From an uncultured Clostridia bacterium (GTDB taxonomy: Bacteria; Bacillota; Clostridia; Oscillospirales; Ruminococcaceae): DNA of 64,000 nucleotides. Each line of letters starts with the position of its first letter. Position 1 is the first letter of the stretch. This document shows positions 16,874 through 25,616 of the stretch, one piece after another. A program made the position numbers and the translations under genes. The DNA lies in the NCBI GenBank assembly GCA_944382905.1, contig CALWNU010000027.1, positions 1-64,000 of the forward strand, given 5' to 3'. Below the pieces are notes generated by a model. The model had not been told where the DNA came from. It ran no database searches and saw only the letters and a program-made list of their open reading frames with translations.

Positions 16874-19516
16874 ATGGAATGGACCGGTCTGAACGAATTG
16901 CGCGAGCAGTTCTTCTCCTTTTTTGAAAGCAAGGGGCATACCCGTCTGCCCAGCTACCCGCTGGTGCCGATTGACGACAAAAGCTTACTGCTCATCAATT
17001 CCGGCATGGCGCCGATGAAGAAATTTTTCCTGGGGACGGAAACCCCGCCCAACAAGCGGGTGACCACCTGCCAAAAATGCATCCGTACGCCGGATATTGA
17101 AAATATCGGCCACACCGCCCGCCACGGCACTTATTTTGAAATGCTGGGGAACTTCTCCTTTGGCGATTACTTCAAAAAAGAAGCCACTGCCTGGGCGTGG
17201 GAATTTTTGACCAAAGTACTGGAAATCCCGGTAGACCGCCTGTGGGTGTCCATCTATCAGGATGACGACGAGGCGTTCGACATCTGGACCAATCAAGTCG
17301 GGGTTGCGCCGGAACGGATTGTCCGGCTGGGTAAGGAAGACAATTTCTGGGAACACGGGTCCGGCCCGTGCGGCCCCTGCTCGGAAATCTATTTTGACCG
17401 CGGGCCGGAATACGGCTGCGGCAAGCCCACCTGCGGCATCGGGTGCGACTGCGACCGCTATATGGAAATCTGGAACCTGGTTTTCTCCCAGTACGACAGC
17501 GACGGCGAGGGCCACTATGCGCGTTTGAACCCGCCCAACATCGATACCGGCATGGGGCTGGAGCGCCTGGCCTGCGTGATGCAGAACGTGGGCAACCTGT
17601 TTGAAGTAGATACCGTCCAGAATATTATGAAGCACATCAGCCGCATCGCCGGCGCCCATTACGGCGAGGACGCCAAAGCGGACATTTCCCTGCGGGTGAT
17701 TACCGACCACATCCGCAGCACCACTTTCATGGTTGGGGACGGGGTAGTTCCCTCCAACGAAGGGCGCGGCTATGTTTTGCGCCGGCTGCTGCGCCGGGCG
17801 GCGCGGCACGGCCGGCTGCTGGGCATTCAGCATCCGTTTTTGTACCAGGTGTGCCAGACGGTGATCCAAGAAAACGCTTCCGCCTATCCGGAACTGGTGG
17901 AAAAGCAGGACTACATTATCAAAGTCATCCAGGTGGAGGAGGAACGGTTCTCCAAAACCATTGACCAGGGCATGGAAATCCTCAACGGCATTATGGACAA
18001 AATCAGCGCCGATGCGATCAACCAGGCCGTCTTTTCCGGCGAGGATGCGTTCCGCCTGTACGACACGTTCGGCTTCCCCATCGACCTGACCAAGGAAATT
18101 CTGGCCGAACGCAACCTGCGCATCGACGAAGAGGCCTTCTTCCGCCTGATGGACGAACAGCGCCAGCGCGCCCGCGACGCCAGAAAGGACGTTAGCGGCT
18201 GGGATACCGACGAGGCGGTCGCAGTAGAGGGCAAGGCCCATTTCATCGGCTATGAGAAAACCTGCGGCCACGGCAAGATCCTGGCCATTTTAGACGAAGA
18301 CGGCAAGCCCGTCTCCTCTTTGACCGAAGGGATGAAAGCCACGGTGGTGTTGGATTCCACGCCTTTCTACGCGGAAAGCGGCGGCCAGGTGGGCGACAGC
18401 GGTGTGATCCTGCGCGGCAAATCCATCTTCCGGGTCAAAGACTGTAAAAAATCCCCCACCGGCCAATTTTTGCATCTCGGCATTCTGAAAAGCGGGCTGC
18501 TCAATGAAGCAGATGAGATCGAGGCCATCGTCGACGAAGAACGCCGGGCCGCCATTATGCGCAACCACACTGCCTGCCATCTGCTGCAGGCGGCGCTGCG
18601 CCAGGTGCTGGGCACCCATGTCCAGCAGGCGGGTTCCATGGTGGACGAACACCGCTGCCGGTTCGACTTTACGCATTTTTCCGCCATGACGCCGGAGGAA
18701 CTGGCCCAAACCGAAGCCAAGGTCAACCAGCTGATCCTCGGCGCATATGATGTGACGGTGACAGAAATGCCCATTGCCGAAGCCAAAAAGCTGGGCGCCA
18801 TGGCGCTGTTTGGTGAAAAATATGGAGAGACGGTACGGGTCTGCAATGTGTCCGGCAAATCCATCGAGCTTTGCGGCGGCACCCATGTGAGCAATACGGC
18901 GCGGATCGGCCTGTTTAAAATCGTTTCCGAGTCGTCGGTAGCCGCCGGCGTACGCCGGATCGAGGCGGCAACCGGTACCAACGTGCTGGATTTGATCCAT
19001 CAGGACGAACAGCTGCTGGCGCTGGCCTGCGAGCACCTGAAAGCGGGAAGCCCGTCGGAACTGCCCCAGAAGGCGGAATCGCTGACCGCCCAGCTCAAGG
19101 AAAAAGAAAAACAGGTGGAAACGCTGCAGCATAAGATTGCCGGCATGCGGATCGAGGGCCTGTTCCAGAACGCCATGGAGGTCAAAGGCTGCAAGGTGAT
19201 TTTCGCCGGATTCACCGGGACGGCGCCGGACGCGGTCAAAGCCATGTGCGACCAGGTCCGGGCAAACGCGCCGAAGATGGTGGCGGTCTTCGCGTCCATC
19301 CTAGGGCAGAAAGCCACAGTATTTGCCGCATGCGGCGACGAAGCCGTGAAGAAAGGCGCCCACGCGGGCAACCTGATCCGCCAGCTCACTGCCCAACTCG
19401 GCGGCAAAGGCGGCGGCCGGGCTGAGCAGGCGCAAGGCGGCGTGACGGAAATCTTCCGGATCGACGAAGTGCTGGCCGGCGTCCCCGCCATGCTCGAACA
19501 GATGATTCAGGACTAG
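16874..19516 (+). CDS. alaS: Alanine--tRNA ligase
   Basis: An 880-residue class II synthetase that charges tRNA-Ala. The N-terminal catalytic core has LLINSGMAPMKKFF and RHGTYFEMLGNFSFGDYFK; the editing domain carries the zinc motif HTACHLLQAAL with a later CGGTHV; a C-terminal coiled-coil and glycine-rich C-Ala domain (GGKGGGRAEQAQGG) complete the usual order. The start at 16874 (MEWTGLNELR) is preferred to 16865 because it matches the family N-terminus and lies eight bases from AGGA. Controlled by the T-box upstream; first gene of a long plus-strand run ending near 26735. Confidence 0.96.
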   Translation: MEWTGLNELREQFFSFFESKGHTRLPSYPLVPIDDKSLLLINSGMAPMKKFFLGTETPPNKRVTTCQKCIRTPDIENIGHTARHGTYFEMLGNFSFGDYFKKEATAWAWEFLTKVLEIPVDRLWVSIYQDDDEAFDIWTNQVGVAPERIVRLGKEDNFWEHGSGPCGPCSEIYFDRGPEYGCGKPTCGIGCDCDRYMEIWNLVFSQYDSDGEGHYARLNPPNIDTGMGLERLACVMQNVGNLFEVDTVQNIMKHISRIAGAHYGEDAKADISLRVITDHIRSTTFMVGDGVVPSNEGRGYVLRRLLRRAARHGRLLGIQHPFLYQVCQTVIQENASAYPELVEKQDYIIKVIQVEEERFSKTIDQGMEILNGIMDKISADAINQAVFSGEDAFRLYDTFGFPIDLTKEILAERNLRIDEEAFFRLMDEQRQRARDARKDVSGWDTDEAVAVEGKAHFIGYEKTCGHGKILAILDEDGKPVSSLTEGMKATVVLDSTPFYAESGGQVGDSGVILRGKSIFRVKDCKKSPTGQFLHLGILKSGLLNEADEIEAIVDEERRAAIMRNHTACHLLQAALRQVLGTHVQQAGSMVDEHRCRFDFTHFSAMTPEELAQTEAKVNQLILGAYDVTVTEMPIAEAKKLGAMALFGEKYGETVRVCNVSGKSIELCGGTHVSNTARIGLFKIVSESSVAAGVRRIEAATGTNVLDLIHQDEQLLALACEHLKAGSPSELPQKAESLTAQLKEKEKQVETLQHKIAGMRIEGLFQNAMEVKGCKVIFAGFTGTAPDAVKAMCDQVRANAPKMVAVFASILGQKATVFAACGDEAVKKGAHAGNLIRQLTAQLGGKGGGRAEQAQGGVTEIFRIDEVLAGVPAMLEQMIQD

Positions 19517-19527
19517 GAGGAAAGAAA

Positions 19528-19866
19528 ATGGACTGCTTGTTTTGTCAGATTGCCGCCGGGAAAATCCCCAGCAAAACCGTGTACGAGGATGCGGAAATCC
19601 TCGCGTTTTACGACATCCAGCCGCAAGCGCCGGTCCATGTGCTGGTCATCCCCAAAGAACATATCCCTTCGGTAGACGGGATCACTCCGGAAAATAGCGA
19701 CGTGGTTTCGCATATTTTTGAAAAGATCCCTCATATTGCCGCCAGCCTTGGACTGACCGGCGGTTACCGGGTGATTTCCAACTGTGGGTCGGACGCCGGC
19801 CAGACGGTGCCCCATCTGCATTTCCACATTCTGGGCGGCAAGCCGCTGAGCCTGACCATGGCTTAG
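19528..19866 (+). CDS. HIT family (histidine triad) nucleotide hydrolase
   Basis: A 112-residue HINT-type protein hydrolysing aminoacyl-adenylate-like or nucleoside phosphoramidate substrates. The N-terminus CLFCQIAAGKIPS and the catalytic triad QTVPHLHFHIL (His-x-His-x-His) are intact. It lies 11 bases after alaS behind AGGAGGAAAG. Linkage to an aminoacyl-tRNA synthetase fits the known ability of HINT enzymes to remove aminoacyl-AMP side products, though that link is inference. Confidence 0.93.
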   Translation: MDCLFCQIAAGKIPSKTVYEDAEILAFYDIQPQAPVHVLVIPKEHIPSVDGITPENSDVVSHIFEKIPHIAASLGLTGGYRVISNCGSDAGQTVPHLHFHILGGKPLSLTMA

Positions 19867-19902
19867 TCTGCCTTGCGCTTGTCTTTGAAAGGAGTCTTTT
19901 GC

Positions 19903-20451
19903 ATGAACGATGCCAAAACGTATGAATTACAGGTGGCGGGCCTCACCCGTCAGCTGCCGCTGTGTCCCATCAACGATAAGACGTCGATCGCCGCCTTTAT
20001 CATGTTTTCCGACGTGGAATTGACCATCGCCTGCGCCACCGAGCTGCTGAAAAAAGTGCCGGAGCACGATGTGATTTTGACCGCGGAATCCAAAGGGATC
20101 CCGCTGGCCTATGAAATGTCCCGGCAAAGCGGGATCAAATATATCCTGGCCCGCAAAAGCGCCAAGCTGTATATGTACAATCCCGTCGGGGTCGACGTCA
20201 AATCCATCACCACCGCCCGCCTGCAGACTTTGTATCTGGATCAGCACGACCTGGATTACCTCAACGGCAAACGCGTGCTGGTGGTGGACGACGTCATCAG
20301 CACCGGGGAATCGCTCAATGCGCTGGAAGAATTGGTCCGTAAAGCCGGCGGCACCATTGCCGGGCGGGCCGCCGTATTGGCCGAAGGGGATGCCGCAAAA
20401 CGCCATGATATCCTGTATCTGGCGCCGCTCCCCATTTTTACGGAAGAATAA
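19903..20451 (+). CDS. Phosphoribosyltransferase (adenine phosphoribosyltransferase-like)
   Basis: A 182-residue type I phosphoribosyltransferase. The PRPP-binding loop is VLVVDDVISTGES near residue 130, and a flexible-loop region with KYILARKSAKLYM precedes it. Overall layout is closest to Apt/Xpt-like enzymes of Firmicutes (VILTAESKGIPLAYEMS), so a purine base is the likely acceptor, but the exact base is not readable. The start follows AAAGGAG by nine bases. It lies in the alaS run between the HIT gene and comEC. Confidence 0.85.
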   Translation: MNDAKTYELQVAGLTRQLPLCPINDKTSIAAFIMFSDVELTIACATELLKKVPEHDVILTAESKGIPLAYEMSRQSGIKYILARKSAKLYMYNPVGVDVKSITTARLQTLYLDQHDLDYLNGKRVLVVDDVISTGESLNALEELVRKAGGTIAGRAAVLAEGDAAKRHDILYLAPLPIFTEE

Positions 20452-20466
20452 AAGGAGTCGATCACC

Positions 20467-22581
20467 ATGAAAAGACTGCTGTGTTGGATTGGCTTAGGAA
20501 GCTTGTCTGCCGCAGCAGTCTTTTGTTGTCTGTACCCGGCGATGGAATGGTTGCTGCCGCTGGCGGCTTTGCTGGGTCTGGTCGGGATTTTCAGCCTATT
20601 GCACAAAAGAACCTATCCGGTTGCGCTGGCTTTCTTAAGCGCCGTTGCCATGCTGCTGTTTTGCGCTCTGTACCAGTACCGGAACATCCGCCCGTTGGCG
20701 TCTTTCCCAGGCAAAACGCTGTCCTTGTCCGGCATTGTGCTGGAAACCGGCCGCTCCTCCTTCCTGCTGAAGGGCACTACCGCCGGCGGGCAGGCGCTCA
20801 AGATCCAGGTGTGGTGCAGTACCGATATGGTCCCGGACCGCTTCGCCCAATTTTCCGGTACGGTTCAATGCGAGCAGATCCGTTCCACCGACCGTTTCGA
20901 CAGCGAAAGCTATTACCGGTCCCGGAATATCTTTTTGCAAGGCCAGCTGTCTGAAGGCTCTTTTACCAAGCCGGATTCCATGCCGCTGTGGTCTCTGCCC
21001 GGCCGGCTGAACGATTTTCTCTGCGGCAAAGTGCAGCAGCTTCTGCCGGAACAAGCCAGTGCTTTGGTCAACGCTGCGGTATTGGGCAACCGGTCCGCTT
21101 TGTCCGACGAGCAGTATGAGCTGTTCGAACAGCTGGGGATCCAACATTTGCTGGCGGTCAGCGGGATTCATCTTACCATCCTGACTGGCATGGTATCCCT
21201 GGTGCTGCGGCGATCTTTTCTCGGCCGCCGGGGAAAGCTTGTTTGCCAAATGCTCTTTGTGGTGTTCTATCTGCTGCTTACGGGAATGAGCCCCAGCATT
21301 CTGCGGGCAGGGATTATGCTGTTGCTATCCTTTGCCGCGCAGTTGATCTGGCGGCAGACCGACGCCCCGACCAGCCTGGCCGCAGCGGTCCTTTGCATGC
21401 TATATGCCAACCCGTTTTTGGCAATGAACACCGGGTTTCAGTTTTCGGTCTTGACCACCATCGGCGTGCGGATCCTGGCTTCTCCCATGGCAGAGATGGT
21501 GGTGGGACTGTGGAAAAGAAAACCCTGTCCGCCGGTCGCCGCAAAATGGATCCGGGGATGCAGCGTTGCGTTTTGCGCCTGTGCTTGCGCCACACCGCTG
21601 ACCGTTTTGTACGACGGCTGTTTCGTCCCCTTGTCCATCCCGGCAAACCTTATGCTTTCCCCGCTGTTCACCCCGGTTTTGATTGCCGGCAGTTTGCTGG
21701 TATTGTTCTGCGCCATCCCGTTTCTGGGCGCGGTCTTTGCGTTTCCCGCCTTCTTTTTGTCCAACCTGTTTTTGAAAGCGGCCGGCCTGCTGGCCAAGAT
21801 TGGACCGGGTCCCGTCTACGCCGACGGCCCGGCTCCGGTCATTGCCGCCCTCTGCATCATCGTCGCCATCGGATACGGCGCCTACCGGGCGAACCGGCGC
21901 GCCATGTTCTTCGCTTTGTGCGTTTGCGTGCTGTTGAGCAGCGTATCCATTTCCGCACAAGCCTGGATCAACTCCGGGCAGATCTACGGTTACACCGCCG
22001 CCTTTGAGAAACGGATTTTACAGATCTTTACCTACCACGGGCATGCCGTTGTCATCGGCCATCTTTCCGGCCAGGCGCAGATTGAGCAGGCAGCGCAGGA
22101 ATTAAAACGGCAAAACGTCCACACCGTGGATTGTCTGATGCTGCTGCCCAACGGCGGGGATCCCCGCGTTTCCTTCGCTGCACTCACCGAGTCGTTTTCT
22201 GTTTCCGCGGTGGTGTACTCCGACCAGGACAACCTGTCCACCCAGGCCGCCGAAAGCCTTTCGCAGATTCCGGCATACGACATCGAACATACGGCGGTGG
22301 AGTTCTGGCAGACCGGCACCGTCCGGCTGCTGGACGGCGGCGCTGTGGACTTGAGCGTCGGCGCAAAAAAGCTGTTAATTTTGCCGGCGGATTGTGCTAT
22401 ACTGGAACAGGAGCAGTCCCACTGGGACCTTGTGATCACATCCTGGGATACGCCTGTGGACGTGTCTGCCGACGCGCTGCTGTGCGCCCGGGACTTCTGG
22501 GGAGAAGACGGGCAGCATCCCCACGCTTTTCTGCTGTATCCCGGACGCGGCGTGCGCTACCGGATTGCCGCCACATCGTGA
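20467..22581 (+). CDS. comEC: ComEC/Rec2 family competence channel protein with degenerate C-terminal domain
   Basis: A 704-residue membrane protein of the DNA-uptake channel family. In order: two N-terminal helices, a DUF4131/OB-like extracellular domain (about 60-190), the competence-domain helices with the hallmark HLLAVSGIHLTILTG (about 225-240) and LTGMSPSILRAGIM, then a C-terminal extracytoplasmic region (about 510-704). The last part should be a metallo-beta-lactamase domain but no HxHxDH motif or metal ligands can be seen. It lacks comEA beside it. Coupled to holA downstream, the gene order also common in Firmicutes. Confidence 0.87.
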   Translation: MKRLLCWIGLGSLSAAAVFCCLYPAMEWLLPLAALLGLVGIFSLLHKRTYPVALAFLSAVAMLLFCALYQYRNIRPLASFPGKTLSLSGIVLETGRSSFLLKGTTAGGQALKIQVWCSTDMVPDRFAQFSGTVQCEQIRSTDRFDSESYYRSRNIFLQGQLSEGSFTKPDSMPLWSLPGRLNDFLCGKVQQLLPEQASALVNAAVLGNRSALSDEQYELFEQLGIQHLLAVSGIHLTILTGMVSLVLRRSFLGRRGKLVCQMLFVVFYLLLTGMSPSILRAGIMLLLSFAAQLIWRQTDAPTSLAAAVLCMLYANPFLAMNTGFQFSVLTTIGVRILASPMAEMVVGLWKRKPCPPVAAKWIRGCSVAFCACACATPLTVLYDGCFVPLSIPANLMLSPLFTPVLIAGSLLVLFCAIPFLGAVFAFPAFFLSNLFLKAAGLLAKIGPGPVYADGPAPVIAALCIIVAIGYGAYRANRRAMFFALCVCVLLSSVSISAQAWINSGQIYGYTAAFEKRILQIFTYHGHAVVIGHLSGQAQIEQAAQELKRQNVHTVDCLMLLPNGGDPRVSFAALTESFSVSAVVYSDQDNLSTQAAESLSQIPAYDIEHTAVEFWQTGTVRLLDGGAVDLSVGAKKLLILPADCAILEQEQSHWDLVITSWDTPVDVSADALLCARDFWGEDGQHPHAFLLYPGRGVRYRIAATS

Positions 22582-22594
22582 AAGGAGGTGCGCC

Positions 22595-23653
22595 ATGCGC
22601 ATTGAGAAAGAAACCGACCTGCTGCGCCATCTCAAGGCGGAACCCTGTTGTCCGGTGTACCTGCTGTATGGCGCGCAAACCTACCTGGTCCGGCTGTACG
22701 CCAAAAAGCTGCGGGAAAAGGCGGTCCCGGCAAACCTGGCCGCCTGGAACCTGACTGTTTTTGACGCCGCCCGCACCGGGATGGACGAAGTATCCGACGC
22801 GCTGGAAAGCGTCAGCCTGTCCGGCGGCATCCGGTGCGTCCAGCTCACCGATTTGGATGCGGACAAGCTCCCGGCGGCGGAATGGTCCAAACTGCAGCAG
22901 CGGTTGGAGGATTTGCCCGACGGTACGGTGTTGATCTTCAGCCAGCAAAACGTCCCGGTGGATCCCAAAAAATCCGCCCGGTGGCGCGCCATCCTCAAGC
23001 GGGTGGAACAAGCTGGCGCATCCGTACTGCTGGACGGCCGGTCCCGGAAAGATACTGCCCGTTTTTTGGCGGCGCTCTGCCAACAAAACGGCTGCATCGC
23101 CTCGCCGGCGCTCTGCGAGCAGCTGATCGACCGCTGCGGGGACGATATGCAGCTGCTGGCACAGGAAATGGAAAAACTATGCGCGTACCAGCAGCAGGGG
23201 GAAATCCCCATGGAGGCGATGGAGCAGCTGTGCATCCGCCAGCTGGACGCCAATGTATTTGACCTGGCCCGCCGGATCGTGGGGAAAAACCTGTCCGGCG
23301 CGCTGGAAAATCTTTCGGAACTGTTCGCCATGGGCAACGAGCCGGTGGCGATTCTCGGCGCGCTCAACACCTCTTTTATCGACCTGTACCGCTGCAAAAC
23401 CGCCCGGGAACAGGGACTTGGCGTTTCGGACGTCACCGCCGCGTTTTCCTACCGCGGCCGGGAATTTCGGGTGCGCAACGCCATGCGGGACGCCGACCGG
23501 TTTTCCCGCCGGCAGCTTTCCCGCTGCCTGAGCCTGCTGGCGGATACGGATTATCAGCTGAAAAGCAGCCGCACCGATCCGCAGGTCCTGCTTCAGCAAG
23601 CGGTGGTGCGCCTATTCCAGGCACTGCATCAGCAAGGGGGAAGGCCGTCATGA
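22595..23653 (+). CDS. holA: DNA polymerase III, delta subunit
   Basis: A 352-residue clamp-loader subunit that opens the beta sliding clamp. It shows the family start PVYLLYGAQTYLVRLYAKKL, the central region with VLIFSQQNVPVDPKKSARW, and the collar domain with DANVFDLARRIVGKNLSGAL and SRTDPQVLLQQAVVRLF. The start follows AAAGGAGG. Position immediately after comEC is conserved in many Firmicutes. Its stop overlaps the next gene by ATGA. Confidence 0.93.
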   Translation: MRIEKETDLLRHLKAEPCCPVYLLYGAQTYLVRLYAKKLREKAVPANLAAWNLTVFDAARTGMDEVSDALESVSLSGGIRCVQLTDLDADKLPAAEWSKLQQRLEDLPDGTVLIFSQQNVPVDPKKSARWRAILKRVEQAGASVLLDGRSRKDTARFLAALCQQNGCIASPALCEQLIDRCGDDMQLLAQEMEKLCAYQQQGEIPMEAMEQLCIRQLDANVFDLARRIVGKNLSGALENLSELFAMGNEPVAILGALNTSFIDLYRCKTAREQGLGVSDVTAAFSYRGREFRVRNAMRDADRFSRRQLSRCLSLLADTDYQLKSSRTDPQVLLQQAVVRLFQALHQQGGRPS

Positions 23654-24243
23654 TCCATCTGCGCCAAGCCGTGGTGGTGGAAGGCAAATACGACAAGATC
23701 CGCCTTTCGTCCTTGATCGACGCGCCAATCCTGGTGACCAACGGCTTTCGGATTTTCCATGACCGGGAGCAAATGGCGCTGCTGCGCCGCCTGGCCCGGC
23801 AGGACGGCCTATTGATTTTAACCGATTCAGATACGGCGGGATTCCGGATTCGCAACTACCTGAAGTCCGCCATTCCCCAGGGCAAGCTGTTCCACGCCTA
23901 TATCCCGGAAATTCTGGGGAAAGAGCCGCGGAAAAAGCAGCCCTCCAAGGAAGGGACGCTGGGGGTAGAGGGGATGGACCGGCAGATCCTGATCGAAGCG
24001 CTGCAAAAAAGCGGCGTGCTGTTTACCGAACAGCCCAAACCGGACCCCGTTACCCGGCTGGATTTTTACGAAGCCGGATTGTCTGGCAGCCCGGACAGCA
24101 GCGCAAAACGGCTTTTTTTGCTGCGTGAGCTGGGCTTGCCCAAATACCTGTCCGCCGGCGCGCTGCTGCAGGCGGTAAATGCGCTGATGACCCGGGCGGA
24201 ATTTTTGGCCCTGGTGCAACGGCTGCCGCAGGAGCGGCGGTGA
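23650..24243 (+). CDS. rnmV: TOPRIM-domain RNase M5-like protein
   Basis: A 197-residue protein with an N-terminal TOPRIM domain: Glu in VVVEGKYDK, then Asp-x-Asp in LILTDSDTAGFRIR, the residues that bind magnesium for cleavage. The C-terminal part (about 100-197) matches RNase M5, the enzyme that matures 5S rRNA in low-GC Gram-positives. The gene is placed after holA, not next to ksgA as is usual in bacilli, so the assignment rests on domain features. Translationally coupled to holA. Confidence 0.82.
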   Translation: MIHLRQAVVVEGKYDKIRLSSLIDAPILVTNGFRIFHDREQMALLRRLARQDGLLILTDSDTAGFRIRNYLKSAIPQGKLFHAYIPEILGKEPRKKQPSKEGTLGVEGMDRQILIEALQKSGVLFTEQPKPDPVTRLDFYEAGLSGSPDSSAKRLFLLRELGLPKYLSAGALLQAVNALMTRAEFLALVQRLPQERR

Positions 24244-24259
24244 TGGAAGGAGAATCTGG

Positions 24260-25594
24260 ATGCGACTGGCTTCCTTGTCATTTTTATATGGATTCCTGCC
24301 CGCCGCATGGATCCTTTATTCCCTGTTTCCCAAGCGGGTGCGCTGGGCGGCGCTACTGGTCTGCTCGGCGGCGTTCTGTTTTTTGGCGGACCCGTCTGCG
24401 CTGCTGCTATTCGCCGTTTCCGCCACGGTGGACTACGGGCTGGGGCTTTGGATGGAGCGGTTTGAAGAGCAAAACCAAAAACGCCGGACCATTATGATCC
24501 TCATGGTATCCAAAAACCTGTTGCTGTTTTTTGGCATCTCCATCTATTGTCAGCTCAAGGGGCTGCAAACCCCGCTGGGGCTGTCGGTATGCACCCTGCT
24601 GGGTACCGGCTATGCGGTGGATATTTACAATGGGGAAGCTTTGTATGAGCATCATTGGGGGAAATTTTTGCTATCCCACCTTTTGTTTATGAAACTGCCC
24701 GCCGGGCCTTTGGTGCGTTACCGGACCATGCGCGAACAGCTTTCAGCGCCAAAAATCCATCTGGATGCATTGGGCGAGCCGATCTGCCTTTTGATTCAGG
24801 GGGTAGCCAAACAGGTCATCCTCGGCACTCCCATGCAGCAGCTGTACCGCACCTTGTCCTCCTTTTCCCGGGCGGACCATTCGGTGTTTTCTCTGTGGCT
24901 GATGCCCTTATGCGCCGCTATGAGCTTGTATTTCACCCTTTCCGGCTACTGCGACATGGCCCGCGGACTGGGCGGAATGTTCGGGATCTCCCTGCCTCGG
25001 AATTTTTATTACCCGTACCAGTCCCGCTCCATCACAGATTTTGTGGGGCGGTTCCAGATCTCGGTAACCAATTATCTGAAGACCTACCTATACCACCCGT
25101 TGGGGGAGGATTCCGGCGGATTCGTTTCTTCCGCGCTGAACATCAGCGTGGTCACACTGCTGTGGGGGCTTTGGTTTGGGTTCCGCATCAACTACCTGGT
25201 TTGGGGCGGCTATTTTGTCCTGCTGATTTTGCTGGAACGCTCTGTGTGGGGAAAAATCATGACCAAACTGCCCGTTTTCTTCTTGCGGGTTTATACCTTC
25301 GCGCTGGTATTGTTCTCCTTTGTCATTTTCAACGGACGCAGCATGGCGCAGAGCCTGTTTTTCTTCCGCGGCATGCTGGGGTTGGGGAACCTGCCGCTTG
25401 CCACAGCCTCGTCGCTGTACCTTGCCAGCCAGTACGCGTTTTTCCTGGTGCTGTCCGTCCTGTTCAGCACCAGCCTGCCTCATTCGCTCAAAGGCGCGCT
25501 GAAAAAGAGGTTCCCCACCGCCGCTTCGCTGACCGGCGCGGTCTGCTACGGCGCGTTGCTGGTCTTGTCCACAGGGTTTATCCTGTACTCTTAA
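24260..25594 (+). CDS. MBOAT-family membrane protein lacking the catalytic histidines
   Basis: A 444-residue polytopic membrane protein aligned over its length with AlgI/DltB-type membrane-bound O-acyltransferases (family features: YAVDIYNGE, KLPAGPLVRY, SGYCDMARGLGGMFGI, YLYHPLG). Where active enzymes have RRWHISLS this protein has GRFQISVT, and where they have LWHGAGWNF it has LWFGFRINY, so both conserved His positions are Gln and Phe. It is therefore likely a non-catalytic or altered member. It is paired with the DHHW-type gene 22 bases downstream, the usual partner of MBOAT acetyltransferases, and lies at the end of the alaS run. Confidence 0.8.
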   Translation: MRLASLSFLYGFLPAAWILYSLFPKRVRWAALLVCSAAFCFLADPSALLLFAVSATVDYGLGLWMERFEEQNQKRRTIMILMVSKNLLLFFGISIYCQLKGLQTPLGLSVCTLLGTGYAVDIYNGEALYEHHWGKFLLSHLLFMKLPAGPLVRYRTMREQLSAPKIHLDALGEPICLLIQGVAKQVILGTPMQQLYRTLSSFSRADHSVFSLWLMPLCAAMSLYFTLSGYCDMARGLGGMFGISLPRNFYYPYQSRSITDFVGRFQISVTNYLKTYLYHPLGEDSGGFVSSALNISVVTLLWGLWFGFRINYLVWGGYFVLLILLERSVWGKIMTKLPVFFLRVYTFALVLFSFVIFNGRSMAQSLFFFRGMLGLGNLPLATASSLYLASQYAFFLVLSVLFSTSLPHSLKGALKKRFPTAASLTGAVCYGALLVLSTGFILYS

Positions 25595-25616
25595 CTCATT
25601 GCAAAAGGAGGACGCC

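Noticed and set aside
16985..18271. 428-codon open frame antisense to alaS
   Set aside because: Long antisense frames are expected in GC-rich coding sequence; it has no ribosome site or family features and mirrors alaS codons.
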